DNA of 42,869 bases from Bradyrhizobium sp. Leo170 (GCF_004296405.1 NZ_PSRR01000026.1:1-42869), one strand, 5' to 3'. Counted from the stretch's first letter, positions 23,659 through 32,781 are shown. The notes: generated by a model from the sequence alone, not told the origin. Translations and numbers: made by a program.

Positions 23659-26286
23659 ATGTTGAAATCAGCAATCGTCGGAGTCGTGGATTTTTGTGCG
23701 CAGCGGCGCTGGTGGGTTCTCATCATCGGAATCCTGCTCGCGGTCGCAGCTCTCGCCTATGACGTCACGCGCTTCGCGATCACGACAGACACGGACAACC
23801 TGATCTCGAACAACCTTGCCTGGCGTCAGCGTCAGTCGGCATTTTCCGAGGCATTTCCGGACAAGGGAATCCTGGTGGTGGTCTCGGCACCGACGCCGGA
23901 AAACGCTGAAGCGGCGACAAGCGCGCTGACGCAGGAACTCGCCAAGCATCCGGATTTGTTCCGCGCGGTTGTCCAGCCGGACGGAGGCGAGTTCTTTCAG
24001 CGCAACGGGCTCCTGTTCGAACCGCTGCCCAGCGTCAAGAAGTCGATCACGGGATTGTCGAGCGCCGACTTTCTGATCGGCTCGCTGGCGGCCGATCCGA
24101 CCCTGCGCGGCGTGGCGAAAGCGCTCGGCTATGCGCTCGACGGCGTCGAGGGCGGAGACATCAAGCTTGACCAGCTCACGTGGCCGCTCTCGCTTGCCGA
24201 CAAGACCCTGAGTGACGTGCTGGCCGGCGAGCCGGCGACATTTTCGTGGCGGGCGCTGGTGCAGGGCTCTGAGCCGCAGGCGGACCAATTGCGCCACTTC
24301 ATCGAGGTCGAGCCGATCCTGGATTTCTCCGCGTTGCAGCCGGGCCGCAAGGCGACGGACGGAATCCGTCGTGCCGCAGCCGATTTGAAACTGGGCGAGA
24401 AGTTCGGCGCCAACGTGCAGCTCACCGGCACGGTGCCCATGAACGACGACCAGTTCTCGGTGATCCGGCAAAGCGCGCTGCGCGACACGTTGACGGCCTT
24501 GTTCGGAACGCTGATCATATTGTGGCTGGCGCTGCGTTCGTGGAAGATCGTCACCGCGGTGTTTTTCAGCGTGATCGTTGGCCTCGCCGTCACCGCTGCA
24601 CTTGGCATCGTCATGGTCGGGGCGTTCAACCTGATCTCGATTGCATTCTTCGTCCTGTTTGTCGGGCTGGGCGTGGACTTTGGCATCCAGTTCAGCGTCC
24701 GTTACCGCTCCGCACGGCATGAGTGCGGCGATCTGCGGGAATCGCTGCGACGGGCCGCGCGCAAGGTGGGAGCCCCTCTCTCGCTGGCTGCTGCGGCCAC
24801 CGCGGTGGCGTTCTTCTCGTTCCTGCCGACCAGCTATCGCGGCCTGTTCGAACTGGGTCTCATTGCCGGATGCGGAATGTTGATTGCCTTCCTCTGCAGC
24901 ATCACGCTTGTCCCGGCGATGCTGGCGCTGCTGAAACCGCCAGGAGAACTGGCGCCGGTCGGTTTCAGCAGCCTCGCGCCGCTGGATGATTTCCTGCAGC
25001 GGCATCGCATCGCGGTGATCGCCGGCACCATCCTTGTGGTCCTCGCCGGAACGCCGCTGCTCCGTCACCTTCCGTTTGATTTCAACCCGATCAACCTGCA
25101 AAACCCGCACGCCGCATCGGTCGTGACCTATCGCGAGTTGCAGGGCAATCCGCTGACCTCTGGCGACGATGCCGAAGTGCTGGCATCATCGCTGAGCGAA
25201 GCTGACGGCATCGCCAAGCGGCTGGCGGCGCTCCCCGAGGTCTCGCGCACCATGACGCTCAACAGCTTTGTTCCTGATGATCAGGATCAGAAGATTGCCG
25301 TCATCAAGGCCGCCGCCCCACGCCTCCATGGCGCGCTCAATCCGCCGCGCGATCCGGCGCCGACGGACAAGGACACCGTGGATGCCATCCGCTCGACCGC
25401 GCAACATCTCTCGAAAGTCGCGGGCACCGCGACCGGCCCGGGCGCTGAGGCGGCGCGACACGTTTCCGATTTGCTGACGCGCCTGGCGCAAGCCGACACC
25501 GCAACGCGAGCAAGCGCCGAATTGGCGTTCGTCCAGCCGTTGAACCACGATCTCAACCAGTTGCGGAACAGCCTCGATCCGCAAACGGTGACCATCCAGA
25601 ACCTTCCGGCCAGTCTTGTTCGCGACTGGCTGTTGCCCGACGGCAGGGCCCGCGTTGAGGCGCTGCCGAAAGGCAATGCCCAGGATAACAGCGTCATGCG
25701 TGGCTTCGCGACGGCGGTCATGGCCGCGGAGCCTTCGGCCACCGGCCCCGCGATCAGCCTCTATCAATCGGGCAGGATAGTCATCGACGCTTTCATCGAA
25801 GCGGGCGCGCTAGCGCTTGGCGCCATCGCGATCCTGCTGCTGATCGCGTTGCGCCGTGTCACGGATGTGCTGTTGACGCTGATACCGTTGCTGCTGGCCG
25901 GCGCAGTCACGCTGGAGATCTGCACGCTGACCGGCACGGCGATGAACTTTGCAAACATCATCGCCTTGCCCTTGCTACTAGGGGTCGGCGTCGCGTTCAA
26001 GATCTACTACATCATGGCCTGGCGCGAAGGGCAGACAGGCCTGCTACAATCCAGCCTGACGCGCGCGGTGATCTTCAGCGCCATGACCACCGGGGTGGCG
26101 TTCGGAAGCATGTGGGCATCGAGCTATCCGGGCATGTCGAGCATGGGCAAGATGATGGCGCTCGCGCTGCTATGCACAATGGCCGCCGCCGTGCTGTTCC
26201 AGCCGGTCCTGATGGGACCGCCGCGCCAGGTCAGAGCGGCTTCGGCGCAGCCGTCGGCCGATTCATTACCTCGCCCGGCGGAATAA
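23659..26286 (+). CDS. MMPL/RND family transporter, HpnN-like (hopanoid transporter family)
   Basis: The 875-residue protein has the two-fold RND/MMPL layout: one helix near the N-terminus, a large periplasmic loop (about 40-265), a helix bundle (about 270-430), then a second loop and bundle (last bundle about 705-860). The segment LISIAFFVLFVGLGVDFGIQFSVRYRS, given here in two parts as LISIAFFVLFVG and LGVDFGIQFSVRYRS, closely matches what I know of HpnN, which moves hopanoids to the outer membrane. The length also fits HpnN. No hopanoid synthesis genes are nearby, so this may be a paralogue with a different lipid cargo. It stands alone between a divergent kinase and a small gene. Confidence 0.85.
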   Translation: MLKSAIVGVVDFCAQRRWWVLIIGILLAVAALAYDVTRFAITTDTDNLISNNLAWRQRQSAFSEAFPDKGILVVVSAPTPENAEAATSALTQELAKHPDLFRAVVQPDGGEFFQRNGLLFEPLPSVKKSITGLSSADFLIGSLAADPTLRGVAKALGYALDGVEGGDIKLDQLTWPLSLADKTLSDVLAGEPATFSWRALVQGSEPQADQLRHFIEVEPILDFSALQPGRKATDGIRRAAADLKLGEKFGANVQLTGTVPMNDDQFSVIRQSALRDTLTALFGTLIILWLALRSWKIVTAVFFSVIVGLAVTAALGIVMVGAFNLISIAFFVLFVGLGVDFGIQFSVRYRSARHECGDLRESLRRAARKVGAPLSLAAAATAVAFFSFLPTSYRGLFELGLIAGCGMLIAFLCSITLVPAMLALLKPPGELAPVGFSSLAPLDDFLQRHRIAVIAGTILVVLAGTPLLRHLPFDFNPINLQNPHAASVVTYRELQGNPLTSGDDAEVLASSLSEADGIAKRLAALPEVSRTMTLNSFVPDDQDQKIAVIKAAAPRLHGALNPPRDPAPTDKDTVDAIRSTAQHLSKVAGTATGPGAEAARHVSDLLTRLAQADTATRASAELAFVQPLNHDLNQLRNSLDPQTVTIQNLPASLVRDWLLPDGRARVEALPKGNAQDNSVMRGFATAVMAAEPSATGPAISLYQSGRIVIDAFIEAGALALGAIAILLLIALRRVTDVLLTLIPLLLAGAVTLEICTLTGTAMNFANIIALPLLLGVGVAFKIYYIMAWREGQTGLLQSSLTRAVIFSAMTTGVAFGSMWASSYPGMSSMGKMMALALLCTMAAAVLFQPVLMGPPRQVRAASAQPSADSLPRPAE

Positions 26287-26516
26287 ATCTTCCCCTGGTC
26301 CGATCCAGGGATCAGTTGCGACGGTTTTTCTGAAAGCTCGGTTGCATTATAGCGAACTGGTTCACATTCAACGTCGGCTCTGTCATGCTACGTTCATATA
26401 TCGCAGCCGGACGGAGGATCGGGCGACTGCTGCTTGAAGGGGCGAAGCTGCATCTGGCCATCGTGACCGAGCGAAAATGGTGACGTGCTCGCCTGCAACA
26501 TTGCTGGAGGTTGACC

Positions 26517-26723
26517 ATGCATTCCGTTTCAGCCGAATGGCAATCCGCTTCAACAGCTCCCTCTGACGAGGATCTGGAAATCTGTACATTGAATTATGAT
26601 GGCATGGTCCGTGCGCTTCCTTTTCCTTGCCGCAGGGACGGAGCCAACTGGGTCGATCGTTCGGGCGGAATGCACGCCGACATTCATCCGACCCAATGGC
26701 GCAAATGGACTGGGCCAAACTAG
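26517..26723 (+). CDS. Small conserved hypothetical protein, 68 aa
   Basis: Start ATG 26517 has GGAGG six bases upstream. The product starts MHSVSAEWQSASTAPSDEDL and contains HPTQWRKW near the end. I recall similar 60-70 residue proteins in Bradyrhizobium, with the W-x4-P-D-E pattern, and no known function. It has no signal or membrane segment. About 230 bases upstream of it and 175 downstream hold no gene. Confidence 0.7.
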   Translation: MHSVSAEWQSASTAPSDEDLEICTLNYDGMVRALPFPCRRDGANWVDRSGGMHADIHPTQWRKWTGPN

Positions 26724-26899
26724 CGCCCGTGGGGCGAGCGCGGCCTGGCCTTGGACTGCGCTACCGAAGTTGCGTGCTGACAGAGCCCGATCTGCAGCCA
26801 ACCGAATTCGGTCTGGAAACATCGACCACAAGTTTGTCTCGCATGTTCCCGCTACCTAAGACATAGTGAGCCTCCCGTACGCCGCGGAAGTGAGGGCTC

Positions 26900-27919
26900 A
26901 TGAACCGAAGCCCGGTGCTGATAGACCTGGCCCTCCAGGGCGGAGGCTCGCATGGTGCGTTCACCTGGGGTGTCCTCGACCGGCTGCTTGAAGAGCCCTG
27001 GATTGAGATTGCGGGCATATCCGGGACATCCGCCGGGGCGATGAACGCCGCTGTCCTGGCGGATGGCTGGACGGAGGGCGGCGCTGCCGGGGCACGCGAC
27101 GCCTTGGACAAATATTGGCGGAGCGTCTCGCGAGCCGCTGCATTCAGTCCGCTGCAACGCTCGCCGCTCGACCATCTCATGGGACGATGGTCGCTCGACA
27201 CCTCTCCCGCCTATCTCTTCACCGATTTGATGTCCCGGGTGCTGTCGCCCTACGACCTCAATCCGCTCGGCTTCAATCCACTGCGAGAGATACTGGCCGG
27301 GGCCATCGATTTCGAGCGTCTTGCTCGCGCGCCCATAAAGCTCTTCGTCACCGCCACGCGGGTGCGGACCGGTCGCGGACGGATCTTCCGCAATGCGGAG
27401 ATAAATGCGGATGTCCTGCTGGCGTCGGCCTGCCTGCCAACGATGTTCCGCGCCATCGAGATCGACGGCGAGCCCTATTGGGACGGCGGTTACGCAGGCA
27501 ACCCTACGATCACGCCGCTTGTTCGCGAGACCGATGCGCGCGACACCATCCTCGTGCAGATCAACCCGACCGAGCGACCGGAGCAGCCACGCACCGCCGC
27601 TGAGATCCTCAACCGCCTCAACGAGATTTCGTTCAATTCGCCGCTGGCGAAGGAACTGCGGATGATCGCGCTTCTTCGTCAGGTCGCCGACCCCGGTACT
27701 GGCGAGGGCGCCCGTTGGGCACAGATGAAGACGCACCGGATCAAGAGCGACATGCTTGCGGCGTTCGGCGCGTCATCAAAGCTCAACGCCGAATGGGCGT
27801 TCACATCCAAGCTGCGTGAGGAAGGGCGGCGAGCCGCCAATGAATTCCTCGACACGCACGGCGCCGATCTCGGCGTGCGTTCGACTGCCGATCTCGACAT
27901 CTTGCTGACGGAGTGCTGA
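26900..27919 (+). CDS. Patatin-like phospholipase family protein
   Basis: The 339-residue protein has all patatin marks: oxyanion loop GGGSHG (14-19), nucleophile Ser44 in GTSAG (42-46), and the catalytic Asp195 in WDGGY. It has no signal peptide, so it likely acts in the cytosol as a lipid acyl hydrolase. AGGG lies just before ATG 26900. Only four bases separate it from the GntP-family permease gene. From memory, this pair is often found with 3-hydroxybutyrate dehydrogenase in alphaproteobacteria, suggesting a link to hydroxybutyrate/PHB metabolism; that third gene is absent here. Confidence 0.9.
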   Translation: MNRSPVLIDLALQGGGSHGAFTWGVLDRLLEEPWIEIAGISGTSAGAMNAAVLADGWTEGGAAGARDALDKYWRSVSRAAAFSPLQRSPLDHLMGRWSLDTSPAYLFTDLMSRVLSPYDLNPLGFNPLREILAGAIDFERLARAPIKLFVTATRVRTGRGRIFRNAEINADVLLASACLPTMFRAIEIDGEPYWDGGYAGNPTITPLVRETDARDTILVQINPTERPEQPRTAAEILNRLNEISFNSPLAKELRMIALLRQVADPGTGEGARWAQMKTHRIKSDMLAAFGASSKLNAEWAFTSKLREEGRRAANEFLDTHGADLGVRSTADLDILLTEC

Positions 27920-27923
27920 GGCC

Positions 27924-29378
27924 ATGGGGCTTCTCGGCATTCTTGTCGGGCTTGGTCTGCTGATCTGGCTTGCTTTCCGCGGCTGGAGTGTCCTCCTGCT
28001 CGCGCCGATCGCCGCGCTGATCGCCGCAGCCTTCGATCGTCAGCCGCTGCTCGCCAACTGGACGCAGACGTTCATGAGCAGCGCGGCGGAATTTCTCGCA
28101 CAATTCTTCCCGATCTTTCTGCTTGGCGCCGTCTTCGGGAAGCTGATGGACGACAGCGGTGCGGTCGTCGCGGTCGCGAACTTCATTACCCGCGCTCTCG
28201 GCGAGCGCCGGGTCATCCTTGCCGTCGTGCTCGCGGGCGCATTGGTCACTTACGGCGGCGTCAGCCTCTTCGTCGCGTTCTTCGTGATCGTTCCGATGGC
28301 CCAGTCGCTTTTTCGCAAGGCGGCGATTCCGCATCGCCTCGTGCCTGCCGCGGTCATTCTCGGCACCTCGACTTTCACCATGTCGGCGATGCCTGGCACA
28401 CCGTCGATTCAGAACGCCATCCCCATGCCCTTCTTCGGCACGACGCCCTTCGCCGCTCCGGGCCTCGGAATTATCGCGTCGATGATCATGCTCGGCATCG
28501 GGCTATGGTGGCTTCATCGCGCCGAGAAAGCAGCGCGACGCGCAAATGAGGGCTACGGCGACACCCCATCGCCACCTCCCGAATCTGCAGCCGAGGATGA
28601 ACGATTGCGCGGGCGGGCTGCGACCGCGCGGGAATTCGATCCGGCGGAGATCCGCCACGGGCACCACAGCGAAGAGGCGGCGCCGGTTTTCAACGCCATG
28701 CTTCCCTTGATCGTTGTTGTCGTCGTCAATCTCGTGATGTCGCTCCTCGTCCTGCCGCGGCTCGACTTTTCTTTCCTGGCCGAGCAGCGCTGGGGGAACA
28801 CCTCGCTATCAGCCGTTGCCGGCGTCTGGTCAGTCATCGTCGCGTTGGCGGCCGCAATTGCGACAGTCATCCTCTGCAACTGGACGCGACTGCCCGCACT
28901 GCGGCAAACCATGGATGCCGGGGCCAATGCGTCCGTCCTGCCCGCATTGAGCGTCGCTAGTCTCGTGGGCTTCGGCGCCGTCGTTGCCTCCCTCCCCGCC
29001 TTCGACATGGTGCGGGATTGGGTGTTGGGCATAGAGGGCGGCCCGCTGGTGTCGCTTGCGGTCGCCACAAATATGCTTGCGGCGTTGACAGGGTCGGCTT
29101 CCGGCGGCTTGACGATCGCTCTCGATGCGCTCGGTCAAACCTACATGGGCATTGCCGCGCAGGCGGGGATTGATCCCGGAATTCTACATCGCGTCGCAGT
29201 GATCGGTGCCGGAACGCTGGACATTCTGCCCCACAACGGCGCCGTCGTGAGCCTGCTCGCGATCTGCGGCCTGACGCATCGCAAAAGCTACCTCGACATT
29301 GTGATGGTCGGCATCGTGAGCTCCGTTATCGCTCTCGCCGCTGTGATCGCAATCGGCACCGCGTTCGGGTCGTTTTGA
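27924..29378 (+). CDS. GntP family permease (possible 3-hydroxybutyrate/organic acid transporter)
   Basis: A 484-residue inner-membrane protein with about 12 hydrophobic helices and a polar cytoplasmic loop near 205-252 (EKAARRANEGYGDTPSPPPE and following). Family-like segments are FGKLMDDSGAVVAVANFI, YGGVSLFVAFFVIVP, PGTPSIQNAIP and the late GTLDILPHNGAVVSLL. GntP proteins take up gluconate, related sugar acids or small hydroxy acids by proton symport. Coupling to the upstream patatin gene suggests 3-hydroxybutyrate or a similar acid as substrate. That substrate is inferred from context, not from residues. Confidence 0.87.
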   Translation: MGLLGILVGLGLLIWLAFRGWSVLLLAPIAALIAAAFDRQPLLANWTQTFMSSAAEFLAQFFPIFLLGAVFGKLMDDSGAVVAVANFITRALGERRVILAVVLAGALVTYGGVSLFVAFFVIVPMAQSLFRKAAIPHRLVPAAVILGTSTFTMSAMPGTPSIQNAIPMPFFGTTPFAAPGLGIIASMIMLGIGLWWLHRAEKAARRANEGYGDTPSPPPESAAEDERLRGRAATAREFDPAEIRHGHHSEEAAPVFNAMLPLIVVVVVNLVMSLLVLPRLDFSFLAEQRWGNTSLSAVAGVWSVIVALAAAIATVILCNWTRLPALRQTMDAGANASVLPALSVASLVGFGAVVASLPAFDMVRDWVLGIEGGPLVSLAVATNMLAALTGSASGGLTIALDALGQTYMGIAAQAGIDPGILHRVAVIGAGTLDILPHNGAVVSLLAICGLTHRKSYLDIVMVGIVSSVIALAAVIAIGTAFGSF

Positions 29379-29455
29379 CGCCGCAAAGCGACGGCACTGC
29401 TTGATCCTGTCGAAGAAGCGTTCGAGGCGGCTGCAGGCTCCATAGAGGTGAAATC

Positions 29456-30649
29456 ATGGAAGACATGAAAGTCACAGCCACCGGGTACGACTTTCGGACT
29501 GCCCACGCTGCCATGCAGCGGTACGTTGACGAGAATCTTCTTGCTGGATTCTCTTCCGCAGTGCTCGTCGGCAGAGATTTGGTAGACGTGCAATGCATTG
29601 GCTGGGCCGACAAGGAAGCTCAGATACCATTGCGGGTCGACCACATATTCCGCGTCTTCTCCAACACAAAGCTGATCACATCCTGCGCCGCGCTTCTCTT
29701 GTTCGAAGAAGGCCGCTTCCAACTGGATGATCCGATCGAGCGGTTCATTCCGCAGCTCGCGGACCGTCGCGTGCTGCGCCCCGGCGCGACGTCATTGGAC
29801 CAGACCGAGCCTGCTGTCAGGCCGATCACCATTCGCCATCTGTTGAGTCACAGTTCGGGGCTGAGCTACGGTCTTCTTGACCCGGGCACCTTGATTTTTA
29901 ATGCGTACAAGGAGCGAAAAGTACTCAATCCGGCGACCACGCTTGCGGAAATGATGGACGTATTGGCCGAGCTGCCGCTGGTTTTTCATCCCGGAACGTC
30001 ATGGGAATACTCGGTGGCCACCGACGTCCTGGCACGTCTTGTCGAAGTGATCAGCGGCCAGCGCTTCGATGCGTTCATTCAATCGCGTATTCTGGGCCCG
30101 CTTGGCATGGCGGACACCGGATTTGTGGTGTCGGATCGCGATCGCCTCGTCGCCTATTATGCCGGTGCCGACCTGGTCGACCCCAGGAAGCCGGGACTTA
30201 CTCGCGCAGATGACGCGCCATATCCGGGGGCTTATCTGCGTGCTTTCCCGAGGCAGAGCGGCGGCAGTGGGTTGGTCTCGATCTTGCCGGACATGGTAAA
30301 GCTCATTCGAAGCCTGCTGCCGGGTGGTCCGACTTTGCTGAAGCCGGACACGATCAAGCTGATGATGAGCAACCAGCTACCTGAGGGTGTGTGGCTACGC
30401 TTTGCTGGTTATGGAGAACTTCAAGGCAAGGGGCACGGGCTCGCGGGAGCGCTGATCCTGGAGCCTTCCGCGTTCGACCATCCGGACGCGGGAGGCGAGC
30501 TCTTTTGGGGCGGGCGTGGTGGCACCCAATGGTGGATTTCGCCTAAAACGAATACCGCAGGCTTGATCATGGCACAGCGTGAGATGGGGCATCCATTTGT
30601 CGTCGAGTTCAAACGGCTCGCGTACGAAGCGGTGACGCGCAAGGGCTGA
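29456..30649 (+). CDS. Serine hydrolase, beta-lactamase fold (esterase/DD-peptidase-like), third of three
   Basis: The 397-residue protein carries SxxK as Ser69-Asn-Thr-Lys72 in FSNTKLIT, Tyr185 in WEYSVATD as second motif, and GGRGGTQWW near 360-368 as a third-motif region. Compared with the pair at 7.7 and 10.3 kb it lacks the GIFGQ segment and has the SxxK much earlier, so it belongs to a different branch (EstB/class C-like). There is no signal peptide. Start ATG 29456 follows GAGGTG by five bases. It lies 77 bases after the permease gene and just left of the mobile-element scar at 30689. The substrate is unknown. Confidence 0.87.
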   Translation: MEDMKVTATGYDFRTAHAAMQRYVDENLLAGFSSAVLVGRDLVDVQCIGWADKEAQIPLRVDHIFRVFSNTKLITSCAALLLFEEGRFQLDDPIERFIPQLADRRVLRPGATSLDQTEPAVRPITIRHLLSHSSGLSYGLLDPGTLIFNAYKERKVLNPATTLAEMMDVLAELPLVFHPGTSWEYSVATDVLARLVEVISGQRFDAFIQSRILGPLGMADTGFVVSDRDRLVAYYAGADLVDPRKPGLTRADDAPYPGAYLRAFPRQSGGSGLVSILPDMVKLIRSLLPGGPTLLKPDTIKLMMSNQLPEGVWLRFAGYGELQGKGHGLAGALILEPSAFDHPDAGGELFWGGRGGTQWWISPKTNTAGLIMAQREMGHPFVVEFKRLAYEAVTRKG

Positions 30650-30688
30650 TACGAATGGCCTCACAGTCGCGCTGCCCGATGCTTACGA

Positions 30689-30708
30689 CTAGGGGCGTGT
30701 ACTCATAA
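30689..30708 (+). repeat. IS-end-like sequence, left boundary of scarred segment
   Basis: CTAGGGGCGTGTACTCATAA is matched in inverted orientation at 32782-32798, apart from three missing bases. Downstream there are fragments resembling a dispersed sequence often seen next to rhizobial IS elements (AAAGCGGACATCGCC). No transposase gene is present. Confidence 0.5.
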
Positions 30709-30902
30709 ATCGGGAAGCTGCGGATCAGGGCACGCTTGAGGTCTGCTATGCCACCAAGAGCGGCGCGAAAGCGGACATCGCCGGAGGTCCGAGTCGGGCC
30801 AGAAGCGGACCGTCGTGCCTGGTATGAATGCTGGGCGCTGGCATAACGCCTCAGCGTCGAGTACCTCTGGACGCGCCGATCCCAAAACCAGGAATCACCG
30901 TC

Positions 30903-31289
30903 GTGCGCACACTATCCCCCTCAACCATCCATCCCCCTTTGGCGCGATATAGCCACGGGTATTCCGTGCCAGCGGGCCACCGGCTTACCATCACAGCGGG
31001 CCAGCTTGGCATCGAGCTTGATGGTAAGATTCCCGCGGATAGCGAGGGACAGGCTGAAATCTGCTTCAAGAACATTGAGGCCATCTTGGCGGAAGACGGA
31101 ATGACAATGGCTAACGTCGTCCGCCTGAGCGTGTACGTTACAGCACGCGAGCATATGGAGGGCTACCGACGGGCGCGCGACCGGCGATTTCCGGGTGCGC
31201 CGCCAACGACCACGCTGATCATGGTGGCCGGATTGGTCCGGCCGGAGTTCGTGATCGAGATTGAGGCGATTGCAGCAGCCGCTCCTTAG
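30903..31289 (+). CDS. RidA (YjgF/YER057c/UK114) family protein, atypical
   Basis: From GTG 30903 the protein has 128 residues and shows the RidA fold pattern: YSHGYSVPAGHRLTITAGQLG, GQAEICFKNIEAILAEDGMT, VVRLSVYVT and FVIEIEAIAAA at the end. Canonical RidA deaminates reactive enamines/imines and uses an Arg in its PARSCVEV motif; here the same place reads PPTTTLIMV, so the Arg appears lost, as in several non-deaminase Rid subgroups. ATG 30828 would add 25 residues of uncharacteristic sequence. It lies in the scarred accessory segment, close to a PLP enzyme gene of the kind that releases 2-aminoacrylate, a known RidA substrate. Confidence 0.8.
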   Translation: MRTLSPSTIHPPLARYSHGYSVPAGHRLTITAGQLGIELDGKIPADSEGQAEICFKNIEAILAEDGMTMANVVRLSVYVTAREHMEGYRRARDRRFPGAPPTTTLIMVAGLVRPEFVIEIEAIAAAAP

Positions 31290-31460
31290 CGGAGTAACCC
31301 ACCATACGGAGCGGGAGCTCTGGGCGCCATTCTATTAAAGTGACATGGTACGTTCGCTCTGAGTCATCGAGCCGTCAGCTTCGGGTCCGGAAGCAGTCAG
31401 CAAGCCGAGCAAAGTCATCTGCGAAGCTGTAAGGCGGACCAGTTCATTGTGCCGTAAGCT

Positions 31461-31532
31461 CGATTATGCCGAATCCTTGAAAGGGTCGATTGAAATTGCT
31501 CATGATTGTCCTGTTAGTAGTCGGCATAATCG
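31461..31532. repeat. 12-bp inverted repeat in IS-remnant spacer
   Basis: CGATTATGCCGA (31461-31472) and TCGGCATAATCG (31521-31532) are exact reverse complements separated by 48 bases. A related ATTATGC motif occurs near 32517, next to the integrase fragment. I recall such ATTATGCCGA repeats around tandem tyrosine-recombinase elements in rhizobia, so this may be a leftover end. The rest of the 31290-31579 spacer holds no gene. Confidence 0.45.
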
Positions 31533-31579
31533 GCAAGGCCTGAAAGCGAGCGAGCAGCTGACTTGTGGACATGGCGGCG

Positions 31580-32503
31580 TCAGTATTTTAGGCCGGTATC
31601 GCACAGCACAGTGGCAACGGTCGCATCGACCTTCAATCGACCAGATCTAAGTAGCTTCGCTGCGGCGCAGACATTGACGGCAGCAGAGTAGCCGACGTAA
31701 AGTCCCTCCATGACCGCAAGCTGACGGTGCCAATACTCGACCTCGGCGTCCGTTACCGTCAGGCTCAGGTCCATAAGTCCGGTGTCCCAATGCGGTGGAA
31801 CTAGGCCGTAGCCGGTGCCCTGCACGATATGTCGCGCTTTTTCGACCTTCTTCCCCGCTAAGGGTTCGCTCCCTTCCGGTTCGACCGCCGCACACAAGGT
31901 TGCTGGATTGGCAGCCTTCAGCGCCCGAGCAACGCCGATGAAGGTGCAGCCAGTGCCAACGGCCGCGACCCAGCCGTCCACGGGTCCGCCGAACTGTTCC
32001 AGTATCTCGGGACCGGTGGTGGTCTCGTGCGCGACGATACCTTCAGATGCATTGAATTGGTCGACATAGTACCCGCCGCCATCACGGGCGATTTGTGCTG
32101 CCACATCGGCGGCGGCGGCGACATCAGCTCCCGTCACCTGTCCCGGTGTCCCATCGACCTGGGGGACGAGTACAACCCTTGCCCCCAATCCCTCCATCAT
32201 CCGCGCGCGTGCGGTGCTATTCCCGGCTGACATAGTTGCAATGAAAGGATGCCCGAGCGCGGCGCACACCACGGCGAGGCCCGCACCCATGTTGCCGCTG
32301 GTCATCTCGACTACGGGCATGCCGGGCTTAAGTCTCCCATCTTCCCGCGCTGCCAGCACGATTGCCTTGGCGGCGCGGTCCTTCACGCTTCCACCAGGTT
32401 GCAGGAACTCCGCCTTGGCAACTATCCGACCTGGTCCGGAATGCACCCGATCCAGCGCAACCAATGGCGTACGCCCGATAAGATCGAGGGCCGAAGCGAG
32501 CAT
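31580..32503 (-). CDS. PLP-dependent cysteine synthase family protein
   Basis: A 307-residue fold-type II PLP enzyme. Lys41 in GGSVKDRAA is the expected Schiff base, TSGNMGAG (68-75) matches the substrate loop TSGNTG with Met in place of Thr, and VAAVGTGCTFIGVARAL is the phosphate-binding glycine loop. The family makes cysteine from O-acetylserine and sulfide, or performs related beta-replacements or eliminations. GGGAG lies eight bases before ATG 32503. The gene lies inside the scarred segment, convergent with the RidA-like gene. The Met substitution and the setting suggest a specialised role rather than housekeeping cysteine synthesis. Confidence 0.87.
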   Translation of the reverse strand: MLASALDLIGRTPLVALDRVHSGPGRIVAKAEFLQPGGSVKDRAAKAIVLAAREDGRLKPGMPVVEMTSGNMGAGLAVVCAALGHPFIATMSAGNSTARARMMEGLGARVVLVPQVDGTPGQVTGADVAAAADVAAQIARDGGGYYVDQFNASEGIVAHETTTGPEILEQFGGPVDGWVAAVGTGCTFIGVARALKAANPATLCAAVEPEGSEPLAGKKVEKARHIVQGTGYGLVPPHWDTGLMDLSLTVTDAEVEYWHRQLAVMEGLYVGYSAAVNVCAAAKLLRSGRLKVDATVATVLCDTGLKY

Positions 32504-32554
32504 TGTGGTATCTCCCGATTATGCTGCGGATATCATTGCCAGCGCATTCTCTCA

Positions 32555-32692
32555 ATGCCGCACAAGCGTTACGTGAAGCGGAGCCTGACGTTCCTTGACG
32601 CTGAGGAGATAGCGGCGCTGCTGGTTGCACCGGATCGAACGACGTGGGTAGGGCGGCGTGACCACGTCCTGCTGGTGCTTGCACTTCGATAG
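32555..32692 (+). pseudogene. Tyrosine recombinase/integrase, N-terminal fragment
   Basis: A 45-codon frame includes FLDAEEIAALLVAPDRTTW and VGRRDHVLLVLALR, the start of the catalytic domain of phage/XerD-type recombinases as found in rhizobial insertion elements. It stops at once where the family would continue with a T-G-L-R segment holding the first catalytic Arg. No Arg-His-x-x-Arg-Tyr catalytic set is present, so it is a remnant. The following 90 bases, rich in GTCCGC/AGCCGACAT motifs, look like the same mobile debris. Confidence 0.7.
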
Positions 32693-32781
32693 CCCAGATT
32701 GTCCGCAAAGAGTCAAAACCGGCAATGCGCCCATCGAGCCGAAGATGTCTGCTTAGCCGTCAAAAGCCGACATCTGCGCCG

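Noticed and set aside
23668..25110. Minus-strand open frame of 480 codons opposite the MMPL transporter
   Set aside because: It is antisense to membrane helices and made of His/Arg/Gln-rich filler, typical of GC-rich shadows.
26293..26310. CCCTGG/CCAGGG hairpin after the MMPL transporter as a terminator
   Set aside because: The stem has only six pairs and no T-run follows directly.
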